Shown piece by piece: positions 55,290 to 64,000 of a DNA stretch of 64,000 nucleotides (its first letter is position 1; each line of letters starts with the position of its first letter). The DNA comes from Smittia aterrima. Taxonomy: Eukaryota > Arthropoda > Insecta > Diptera > Chironomidae. Under the pieces are notes generated by a model. That model did no database searches and was not told the origin of the DNA. It worked only from the letters and a program-made list of their open reading frames with translations. The DNA is taken from positions 2,180,243 to 2,244,242 of the forward strand of contig CP093829.1 in NCBI GenBank assembly GCA_033063855.1, written 5' to 3'. A program made the translations under genes and the position numbers.

Positions 55290-56296
55290 GGCGATAGATG
55301 AAGAAATTATAAAGTGCTCATTGCGGTAAAGCAAGGCACGGCGATTTTTTTTTTGATAATAAAGTTTCAATTTCACTAAAGGGAATGATTTGAAAGCGCT
55401 GCGGGTGTCAAACAAGCTGAACTTCTCAATCATCATAAAACTCGATGAACTTTTAGTCTCTTGCCATTCACGAAGCGTTTCATGTTCATGCCAGCCAACT
55501 AAGATGATGTCGAGTGTGGCTTGAAAATATCATGCACAAAATAGCAATGAAAATAAAATCCATCTGAACTCGAACTCGGCTCATTTCAAGATTCCCCTGT
55601 GGTGAGCAGAAATGCTAAATATCAAATGTACACATTAAAATATTAAATTGCTTTGCAACAACCGTCTGACATTGAAACACATTTTTTAACGCTACAATTT
55701 ATCCGATGTCTTCGTGTACTCTATTGAAGATGATAAAAGATGAAGATATAATGACGATCACGTAGCGGGCACGTGTCATCTTCTCTTGAAAGGTGTTGAC
55801 AAAGACTTTACCCTTAAAAGAGAGAGATTTCTTATGAGAGTTGCGTAAATGAAATGGACAAAGTCTTAAAGGTTTCATCGCTTAGCTTAACTGTCCATAA
55901 ACCTAGATTAGCGTCCCATCAATCAACATTTGATTCCAAAAAAATATAAAATTTAAAATCGAAGGCATCTTGACATTACCACGCCGTTGCACGATCACAT
56001 GTACGCTTCGGATATTTAGAAACCAATTTAAAGTATGAAAAATCGATAATTTTGCTATTTAGAAGAGGATGGCATTACAAGTGAATCGATATTATCGAAC
56101 GTCAGCTGAACACAGTCTCGAGACTTTGTATTTTTTTCCTATTTTGAGGCAAACGGATATTATTTCTGAATATGCAAAAAAAATGAACGAATGCAAAGCT
56201 GTGTGATGCGCTCTACGAGTAAATAACATTCTTGAACTATTGCAATTAAACACTAATATTTCAGCAAAGCGTCAATCGGGTCCCGGGCTGACTTCT

Positions 56297-56304
56297 TATA
56301 AAAG
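56297..56304 (+). promoter_or_regulatory. TATA box of cuticle gene 7
   Basis: TATAAAAG with a consensus initiator TCAGTG at about 56330. Confidence 0.7.
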
Positions 56305-56390
56305 CGGCTTCAATGTGTGTTCAAGCAGTCAGTGTCTACTTGTCGACTATTTTTGACGTGACTACTTCTAACAAAAATCTAAATCCGAAA

Positions 56391-57331
56391 ATGAAATTCG
56401 TAAGTGAAGAACAAGTGAAGACTTTTTTTCGACTTCCGATAAACTTTCGTGAAACGTGTTGGAGAAAGCAGAAGAAACTTTTAGAACTTTATGATATCTA
56501 ACGAGAGAAAAATTTTCTTCGACAGCTCGCCGTAGCATGTTTGTGCGTTGTTGTCGCATTCACAAGCGCAGCCCCTCAACGAAAAGACGAATCACAAGCT
56601 ACAATCGTCAGCCAGAATTCTAATCACGAAGCTGATGGATCTTATCAGCACAAGTAAGTTTCCTTTGCCTAATGTTTTTTAGATGCAAATTTTACTTGCA
56701 AGTGTCATAAAGTAACGCGAGTGATAATTCAATAATTCAAACAAGCTTGACATGTGAACAAATAATTGAATGTGAATCTCATTTTAAAATCTCGCAAATA
56801 AATTCTGAAATGACGTTAATAAAAGTCTGCGAGATAATCTCTCGCTACAAAGAAGCGGAGTACGAAATCGACAACTTCCTCGTTTCGTCGCACATTGAAT
56901 CTCATTTAATTATTTCTCGAATGCAATTATGCCAATAGCTATGAGACATCGAACGGAATAAGAGCGGATGAGACAGGAAGCGTTAAGCGCGCAAGCAGTG
57001 CCGACAAAACCGATGTGATTGTTTCGCAAGGATCTTACTCGTACACATCCCCCGAAGGTGAAGTTATCCAAGTCACGTACGTTGCCGATGATGTCGGAGG
57101 CTTCCAGGCGCAAGGTTTTAATTTACCTTCAAAGATAAAATGAAATTTTGTAACCAAATGCTTTTTAATTAGGTGCACATCTTCCCACTCCTCCTCCAAT
57201 CCCAGAGGCGATTCAAAAAGGTGAGATTATCACTCTCGAATAAACTTTCTTTGTTTCTGACTGTTCATTAATTTTCTTCAGCTCTTGACTACATTTTGAG
57301 CTTGCCACCATCTCAACTCCAAGGACAATAA
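56391..57331 (+). CDS. Cuticular protein, RR-1 type, 7
   Basis: Five exons: 56391-56399, 56526-56653, 56939-57114, 57173-57220 and 57282-57331; 136 residues. Met-Lys-Phe in exon 1; signal peptide LAVACLCVVVAFTSAAP. RR core NYETSNGIRADETGSVKRAS then GSYSYTSPEGEVIQVTYVAD, followed by DVGGFQAQGAHLPTPPPIPE. The usual DENGF is DDVGGF, a one-residue insertion. C-terminal helix ALDYILSLPPSQLQGQ. Confidence 0.92.
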
Positions 57332-58125
57332 ACTAAGCTCATCGGATGATACAATACAAACTTTTAATCCTTTTAACTTCACTCTTTAAAGCAGCAGCGA
57401 TACCAAAAGTTAATAGGAATATCAAATGTACAGAAACGGATTTTTAATAAAAAGTTATATCGCAAAACTTTTCGAGGTTTCTCGATTCCATTGAGAGGGT
57501 CAATGGTCAACACTTGGTTCGCTTCAGAGAAGAAACTTTGGCGAAAGTTCATAGACAAACTGCAATATTTCATAAACTCTACTGATCAACTGAGCCCTGG
57601 GATGCCTTTAAAAGTCTCCCGTGGGTGAAGCCGAGACATTTACAGACAAGACAAAGAGGTTGCTGAACCTTGTGTCAAACAAAAATTGCAAAAAATCACA
57701 ACAATGAAAGCGAAACTTCTCTCACCGTCGATGATGAATAAATTATAAAATTGACTTGACGATTATCAAATTGCTTCGTTTGTAAATTCTGTTGCTACAC
57801 AACCGGTGATCAACATTAAGTTGAATGCCAAAAGTAGGAAAAAAGTTGGTCAAAAGTTGAAGAATCATTGCGGGGCGCTGTATGAAGTGTTTCAAAATGC
57901 TCTCTTCGAAATGTTATTGAGATTGATGCTAAGAGTGGGGCCGCAATTGAAGTTAAAAGAAAACTAAGAAGACATGCGATTGTTTCTTATTCTAACATTT
58001 AATGCCACTTTGCTCTATAAATAAAGCCATTCGAGCAATTGTTAGGTGCAGTTGCTTTTGAAGTTCACAACACTCAACTTATTTCTCTGTGGATTATTAT
58101 TTTGTCTGCACTATTAAAAGTGATA
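57332..58125. other. Intergenic, 0.8 kb
   Basis: No supported gene; TATA box at 58016. Confidence 0.6.
58016..58023 (+). promoter_or_regulatory. TATA box of cuticle gene 8
   Basis: TATAAATA about 110 bp before the ATG. Confidence 0.6.
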
Positions 58126-58710
58126 ATGAAGTATCTGATTATTGTTAATGCAGTTTTAGCAGTTGCGCTCGCACAGCAGCGAGTTGGTGGTCAGCAGTAT
58201 AAGCAACAACAACAAAATGTTCAACAGCAGCAGCCGCCGGTTGATAGCAAATATAAAAATATTCCAATCGTCGCACATGAAAATATTTTGGAGCACGATG
58301 GGACATTCAGTTATAGCTTTGAAAACGGTGATGGAACGAGAGCTTCTCAAAATGGACAGTTGAGATTTGTAGACCAGAAAAATGCTGGCGAAGCTGTTCA
58401 AGGCGGTTACTCTTATCAAGTTCGTTGTGATTTACTGAGAGCAAAGTTTGCATTTCTCTAATTTCGCTGCTTTATTATTCTTTAGGGAGACGACGGAAAA
58501 ACTTATTCTTTAACTTACACTGCTGATGAAAATGGTTACCGACCCGTCGGAGATTTCCTTCCCACTCCACCGCCCGGTAAATCTCTTAAACACAAACTTT
58601 GTTCTAAGTGAATTAACTTTGTCCCTTCTTCCACAGTTCCCGAAGCTATTGCAAAGGCCGTTGAGTATTTGAAGTCTTTGCCGCCACAAAAGGAACAGCA
58701 AAGAAATTAG
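58126..58710 (+). CDS. Cuticular protein, RR-1 type, 8 (Gln-rich)
   Basis: Exons 58126-58419, 58486-58576 and 58637-58710, 152 residues. Unlike its neighbours it has no separate tiny first exon: signal peptide MKYLIIVNAVLAVALA is encoded with the rest. A Gln-rich stretch (QQYKQQQQNVQQQQPP) precedes the RR core: HDGTFSYSFENGDGTRASQN, then GGYSYQGDDGKTYSLTYTAD and ENGYRPVGDFLPTPPP. Intron 1 splits the motif after SYQ. C-terminal helix EAIAKAVEYLKSLPP. Confidence 0.92.
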
Positions 58711-60631
58711 ATGTAAAAGACTTGTTCAGATAAACTGTGAATGTTAATAAATTAGATTTTCTCAGATGAGAGAAGAGAAGAAAAAAAGTTGATTTGACTT
58801 CTCCCAACTTTCAAAACGCTTCAAACAACATCGCGCAACCTTTTTAATTCACTGATCGACATTGAAAACCATTGCAAATTGCTGTTACTCAAATGGCACG
58901 AAAAGTTCATTCAGTTACCGAAATGCTTGGTCTGCTCCGGGTAATGATCGAAAGCGGCATCGTCGTCGTTGTTGTTGAGATGCTGTGAGTCACATGTGTG
59001 GCAACAAATAATTGAATACATTTTGACATCATTCGCATTTGAAAGCCGCTGCATGTTAATATTGGCTCGGTTTGATCAAACAAATTCGATCGAAACTGGA
59101 AATCATTCTCGAACTTTTCGTTGAACTGGACGTCAATCTGAAATGAACTTTTCTATTTCAACCGCAAATGTACAGCGAAAAAAAAAGATCGCGACGCGTT
59201 GTCACTTTTTTCATGGGAGACGAAAACCACTGAAATTGCATAAGTTGTTACGTTATGTGTCATCACGATATGGGTTGTTATAAATGAAAATAAATGAGTG
59301 TTAAAAATGGATTGTAAAATCTTTTCATGTTAATGAAATATTTTGACAAATGTTGCTTCGGGCGCGATCGTTAAAGCCCAACGGAGACGATTGAATTAAG
59401 ATTGATTTGCTAAGCTTGACGCACCTTCGGCGAAATTTTCTCAATACTAATAATTGAGGGCCCGGTCAATCGAGCTTCCACAATTAATTTTCAGAAAGAT
59501 CGTTGCGTCATCATTTATGTACAAAAAGATGCGCAAGTCAATGAACTTGACATGACATCTTCTTCTTATTTTCTTTCGTCTTAACTGACACTAATGTTTA
59601 CCTTTATGCTTGATGTCTCTCTTCTCTTTCTTTCCTTTCGGAAGCAATTCACAAAGGTCAGTACCGAAATCACGAAGCAAAGCTTATCAGCTTTACCTTC
59701 TCTCGTTCGTTCCTCTTTCACCTCTGTCGCTTGCATAATGTTGAATTCATTTACATCTTTATTTTACGATAATCTATTTGAGATGAGTCTCGTTTCAAGT
59801 AAAGTTTTATTGAATTATTATGCAATGGTATTTTTTTTCTCTCCTGAAGATATGTGCCGATGTTTGTCGGCATTACAATTTCTAACTCGAGAAATTATTA
59901 TTTGGCAGTTGAGTGGGGTCAATTTAACAAAAATGTCACAAGAAAGAAAAAAATCTAACGCAACATGGAAATTTTTTGATAACGAAACTTCAAAATTTCC
60001 AACGAAAATCATCATCGCGGAAGATACCGTCATAAATTTATTTGTAGTTCGCCAAGCTCGAGTTGAACTCAAAACCAACTTCCCAATCAATTATGTACGC
60101 GAGTTTTCGCAACATTAAATTGACTTGAGTAATTTATGCAAGCGATGACATTTAATACGATGCTTCGAGCGTAGATTCTTAAGCTGAATCAAAGAAAAAT
60201 TATCGAATTTGTCCGCATCGTGCGAGCGAAATTTGATTCGCTTTGTTTTCACGATGACATTTACGTGAAAATCCCAAAAATCATATGGACCATTATTATT
60301 AAGCCTGAGTCGGCAATATCTGTGCAAAGGAGAGATTGATTATTCATTATTATCCAACGAGTTTTGGGATGGGTGGTTGATCACTTTTACAATCACATAA
60401 TGAAGGTTCAAGCGACATATCAAGAGCCGCGCATACACATGAATTGAAGTTTTTCGGCGCGAAAATCATTGGCTTCGGCAATATGTCTTTCCTTTCATAC
60501 ACAAAACGCGTGGATGGCAGATAGAGATGAACAAATCTTATATAAATGCCTCCATCAGCCGATGTTTCTGCAGTCTCAATCTTTCTTCTCTGTAAAGACG
60601 TCGTACAAATTCAAACCGCATTTAGACAAAA
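58711..60631. other. Long intergenic region (1.9 kb)
   Basis: A 174-codon open frame at 59594-60118 lacks family similarity, a signal peptide and codon bias and is not called. TATA box at 60539 for the next gene. Confidence 0.55.
60539..60546 (+). promoter_or_regulatory. TATA box of cuticle gene 9
   Basis: TATATAAA with TGCAGTCTC about 30 bp downstream. Confidence 0.65.
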
Positions 60632-61314
60632 ATGAAAGCTATCGTAAGTGTTGTGGAATAAGAAAAAAATACTTCTCTAGTTCATAAGATCAAAGCAATT
60701 AGCGTCATTGTGATTTATAATTATAAGTGAACTAAAAATTGATGTGATGTGATTTTTTTAGATTGTTGCATTCACATTTGTGCTGATGGTCAGTGCCAGA
60801 CCTCAAGACTACCAGCAACAGAAAAAGGCTGAAGAAACCACAACTTGGATTCCCATCATCCAATACGACAAGGAACAGTCGATTGATGGCAGTTACAAAA
60901 CTAGGTGAGTGACGGAAAAGTGAATGTGATGTAAAAGAAATTAAGTGAGAATATTTTTGAAGCTATGAGACCGGCAACAATATCTTAGCTCAGGAAAGCG
61001 GATATCTTAAGGATCGTAATGAAGAAAACCCAACTGGAACTCTTGTTCAAAAGGGATCGTACAGCTATGAATCTCCTGATGGTCAAATCATCAATGTTGA
61101 ATATCAAGCTGATGAACAAGGTTTCCGTGTCAACGGTGAACATCTCCCAACTCCACCACCAGTCTCTGCTGAGATCCAAAAGGGACTTGATTTGATCTAC
61201 GAAGGAATCAGACTTCAAGCTGAACGTAGACAAAACGATCCAACCTACAATGACCCAAAGAACAAGGCAGAACGTGACCGATTGAACTATTTGGGACTTT
61301 ACATTGGCAACTAA
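60632..61314 (+). CDS. Cuticular protein, RR-1 type, 9 (C-terminal extension)
   Basis: Exons 60632-60643, 60762-60904 and 60963-61314, 168 residues. Met-Lys-Ala-Ile in exon 1; signal peptide IVAFTFVLMVSA. RR core DGSYKTSYETGNNILAQESG then GSYSYESPDGQIINVEYQAD and EQGFRVNGEHLPTPPP. Asp-Glu-Gln replaces the usual Asp-Glu-Asn. After the standard helix a charged tail of about 40 residues is added (RLQAERRQNDPTYNDPKNKA, ending LNYLGLYIGN). AATAAAAG near 61410 ends the transcript. Confidence 0.93.
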
Positions 61315-63168
61315 ATTGTTGCAAATTGTTTACAACTTTTCTTTCTTTTCCCCAACTTGAGACTGTGATTATTTGTTCTCTTAAATCTCTTCACTTCGCT
61401 ATCAAAATGAACAATAAAAGTTGTTAATTTCTTTTCATACATTTCAAGTGTTTTTCACTTCGATCTTTCTTCCATCTGACGTTTTCAAGTTTGTAGATGG
61501 ATCTGCTTTGATGGTGAGAAGTTCAACGAGTCAAGAGTCTTAAGTTGAAAAGCTTTTGAAAGCTCATTTCAAGTTTTAAGACTGTAAAAAGTTTTGTGAA
61601 GGGAAGTCTCTACAAAAATACTTGAAAGATCTGAGCGAAATTTAGCCAATTACGTTCAAATATTTCCCCGACAATTTGTGATTGACAGGGAAAACTCGAA
61701 CCATTTAATTAAATAGCAGGCGATTATCGGAGCTTAATGAAGCGAAAAATTAATTAACGTCAAAGCGTTTGAGATAAATAGAAAACCAAAACCTGATCAA
61801 CCGAAAAATTAATCATAAGCACGAACAATGGCTTTGACAAACTTTCTCTGTCGATGCTCAAATTGTTGATTCTTTACCCATCAACAATTTGCAATGGGAA
61901 AACAACGCAAATGATTCCGTGAATATCTCAAATCAAAGTTTGTTCAATTGTGTGCAAATCATTTGATTAGAATGTCAACTGATATGTTCAATGAAGAGGA
62001 AATTAATTAACATCAGCGTGTCTAAGATTAACAAGAAATTGATGAGCCGGGAAATTAATCATAACCACGAACAATAGCTTTAGCATACTCTCTCCCTCTC
62101 TCGTCGATTGGATTGTTGATTAAGCAGTGGCCTGGAAATACGAAACTCAAACTGATACGAAACAACAAACACGACGACAGCTTTCAGTTTAGTCTCAATT
62201 ACAGGATTTCAGTCTTCCAACTGAGTTGAAATCAAATCGACAATGTTGCTTTCACAAACAATTGTTTACTCCACGTGAGACTCATCGTCTCCGTCGAAAT
62301 GTTTTTCGACACTGTTTCGCACAAAAAAATGTTTCAACAACATTTACAAATGGGAAACTTTTATTTAGGATTAAAAGCAATTCAAAAAACAAACTACCAC
62401 CTTGTTGTCTTCTCCCTTCAAAAAAGCTTTGCTGCACCACATGAAATATTGATTTTTCTTTTGAAATGAAAGTTTCACTCTTCAAGACTATCTCAGTTTT
62501 GCTTATCGAACAGTTTCAACGTATCTAATCTCTGTGACTTGTATCAATTAAGCATATCGAAAGTAATTCAAGTTCAGGGTTTTTTAGATACCAAAGCGAT
62601 GGAAAAGCTTTTCCTGTTCACTTTGTGGCAGCGAATTCGTTTTTTTTATTTAAAAAAAAAATTAAAATAATATAAACAAGTCAAAATTAATTTAAAAATA
62701 TCATTAAGATGCTTCAGTTGTTAAATTGTGTAATCAACAGAATCGCCCGGATTCGAACCCAGACTCTTCCTCAGACATCATCGATACCAATAAACAAAAT
62801 CATCACAAGCAACTTCACACTACAGCGGGAGGAACAGAGTAGAAACAAACTTGACAACCTTTGATAGTATTCTCCGCATATACGAATAACACGCAAAACG
62901 AAAAGAAAAAAAATGACAGCGTAAGTTAACGAACCTACTGTAGTGTTTTTCATCCGCTACAGGGTCAGTTTAAAAAACATCAAATATAAAATTAAGAATA
63001 AAGAATATGATAAATTTTATATTAAATATACAAAATATAAATAAAAAATTTAAAATAATATATATAAAAAATTATGTTGATGTAATATATTATTGATTCA
63101 CAATATGCTTTATACATATTGGCTTATACTTTGCTCTTTTCATATGGTGATATTGTATCGATTGGCCA
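61315..63168. other. Gene-poor region, 1.85 kb
   Basis: No protein gene supported. Contains A-rich tracts near 62640-62700, a tRNA-like B box at 62749, and an AT-only tract at 62985-63110. Confidence 0.55.
62749..62759 (-). other. tRNA-like B box (possible SINE remnant)
   Basis: GGTTCGAATCC on the minus strand matches the RNA polymerase III B-box consensus exactly. The neighbouring acceptor arms do not pair and the T stem has a mismatch, so it is not an intact tRNA. An A/T-rich tract lies on the 3' side. A decayed tRNA-derived SINE is possible. Confidence 0.3.
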
Positions 63169-63480
63169 AACCTAAACCCTTGGGTTCCGAATCCACGCCG
63201 AGTTACTTTGCTTCAATATAGAGCGGCTCAATTTGAAAAAGATCGAGGTGATCAACAATGGAGTCCGATCATTCATGCAGGCAATCTCTTCCAGCAGTTT
63301 GTCGCTGACACGTACTTGGGTATATAATCAAACAACCTGGAATGGATTCGCCTTAAGCATGATAGGATTTGGAGTCATCATTATCTGCTGAATAATTACA
63401 AACGCCGACTAACAAGAGCAGCTGGCAAAGAAGCTCTTTCTTCAATTGGTTAACGACGGGATCTGTTTTGTTTCCAATTA
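63169..63480 (+). mobile_element. Degenerate Helitron replicase/helicase fragment
   Basis: Reading from 63169, the frame gives RRVTLLQYRAAQFEKDRGDQ, then WSPIIHAGNLFQQFVADTYL, a stop, NNLEWIRLKHDRIWSHHYLL, and RRLTRAAGKEALSSIG with a second stop. This follows the Helitron helicase-like N-terminal signature (a grLFQQyvVDayv..E.nRL.wir.nQ.riR motif order). It is short, has two stops and lacks the Rep and helicase motifs, so it is a dead fragment. Confidence 0.6.
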
Positions 63481-64000
63481 AGAGCATCAAAATATATTGT
63501 TTTTAATTAGTTTTTTGATTTGATTTTTTAAGGTTTAAAAAGGTGTTTGTGGGGATTTTGGAACTTGAAAATAAAGATTGCACAATGAACTACAAATGGT
63601 CTTTGACGAACTGCAAATGGGAAAAACGCGCGATACCCGTTGGGAATTGCTGCAGGAACACCGCCATCAGAATTATCTTCGTCATTAGAAGACATCTTAA
63701 CATAAGGACTTTAAAAAATGTCTTCGTCAATCAGAGATTTCTAAAATGGCGCTTGTTAAACGAATTGCAAGTTTCCTTTTTTATTTTGACGAGAGCCATG
63801 ACGAGAGTCATTCTTGAATTGACTTTCTGGACTTTTAAACGAGGCTTTTTTTGTTGCCGGGTATTCCAGTTTGCAATCCTATCTTCGGCTTTCTTAAACA
63901 ATTCGAAATGAGATTCTTAGATCTTTTCCGGTTTCGACAGGGAATTCTCGTAAACTTCGCATCAGAGCATCAGATTAAAATGAATTTATAAAGTGAAAAA
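63481..64000. other. Window end, nothing firm
   Basis: Short open frames occur on both strands (for example 63528-63695 on minus) without domain similarity. May be further element remnants or the edge of a gene outside the window. Confidence 0.4.

Larger units (their letters stand above)
55001..56390. other. Intergenic, 1.4 kb
   Basis: Contains a tiny minus-strand frame with an internal TAG (55176-55289, listed separately) and the TATA box of the next gene at 56297. Otherwise nothing is seen. Confidence 0.55.

Noticed and set aside
59594..60118. 174-codon open frame on the plus strand
   Set aside because: No recognised domain, signal peptide, nearby promoter or codon bias; the opposite strand is also partly open. 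Likely chance in non-coding DNA.
62740..62830. Intact tRNA gene on the minus strand
   Set aside because: B box fits, but acceptor arms do not pair and the T stem has a mismatch, so no functional cloverleaf.
63528..63695. Minus-strand frame starting MSSNDEDNSDGG
   Set aside because: Only 55 codons, no family similarity, next to transposon remains; not enough for a gene.

Overview
The window is nuclear DNA of an insect, most likely a lower (nematoceran-grade) dipteran. The reasons are an AT-rich background, short GT-AG introns, TATA boxes 30-90 bp before start codons, many Rebers-Riddiford (RR) chitin-binding cuticle proteins, and clear insect orthologues of lace (SPTLC2), ZC3H15, viaf/PDCL3, endosulfine, spermidine synthase, G-beta5 and ERp44. 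The species cannot be named from sequence alone. Exon boundaries were placed by eye from splice signals, reading phase and family similarity.

Layout. 1-10.9 kb: two tandem serine palmitoyltransferase subunit-2 genes (the first cut by the window edge), then ZC3H15, viaf, endosulfine (minus strand), an unusual LRR+BTB fusion gene, and a minus-strand gene that looks like the PH half of ORP10/11 without the lipid-transfer domain. 11.1-15.4 kb: five tandem two-exon genes for secreted six-cysteine proteins, each with the same upstream block. 16.8-25.9 kb: five small prepropeptide genes (signal peptide, acidic propeptide, RDKR cleavage site, then a Gly/Tyr/His-rich mature part) interleaved with spermidine synthase and G-beta5. 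One peptide gene was copied with the 3' end of G-beta5, one carries a 98-bp stop-containing insertion, and one is split into seven small exons with GC donors.

26.1-61.3 kb: a cuticle cluster of nine RR or RR-like genes and one further cuticle-like gene. Most begin with a tiny first coding exon of 3-9 codons. Lying among them are a 14-exon minus-strand gene for a secreted repeat protein of about 1,880 residues (54-bp and 39-bp arrays) and ERp44. 61.3-64 kb: gene-poor DNA with a tRNA-like B box and a decayed Helitron coding fragment.

How the genes fit together: the first block is housekeeping (sphingolipid synthesis, translation, protein folding, cell cycle), and three of its promoters share a short TGACGT-type motif. 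The rest is dominated by secreted products: lipid-binding-like proteins, low-complexity peptides and cuticle/matrix proteins. ERp44, an ER thiol quality-control protein, sits inside the cuticle cluster. The candidates for something undescribed are the RDKR peptide cluster, the long repeat protein, the LRR-BTB fusion and the PH-only ORP-like gene.
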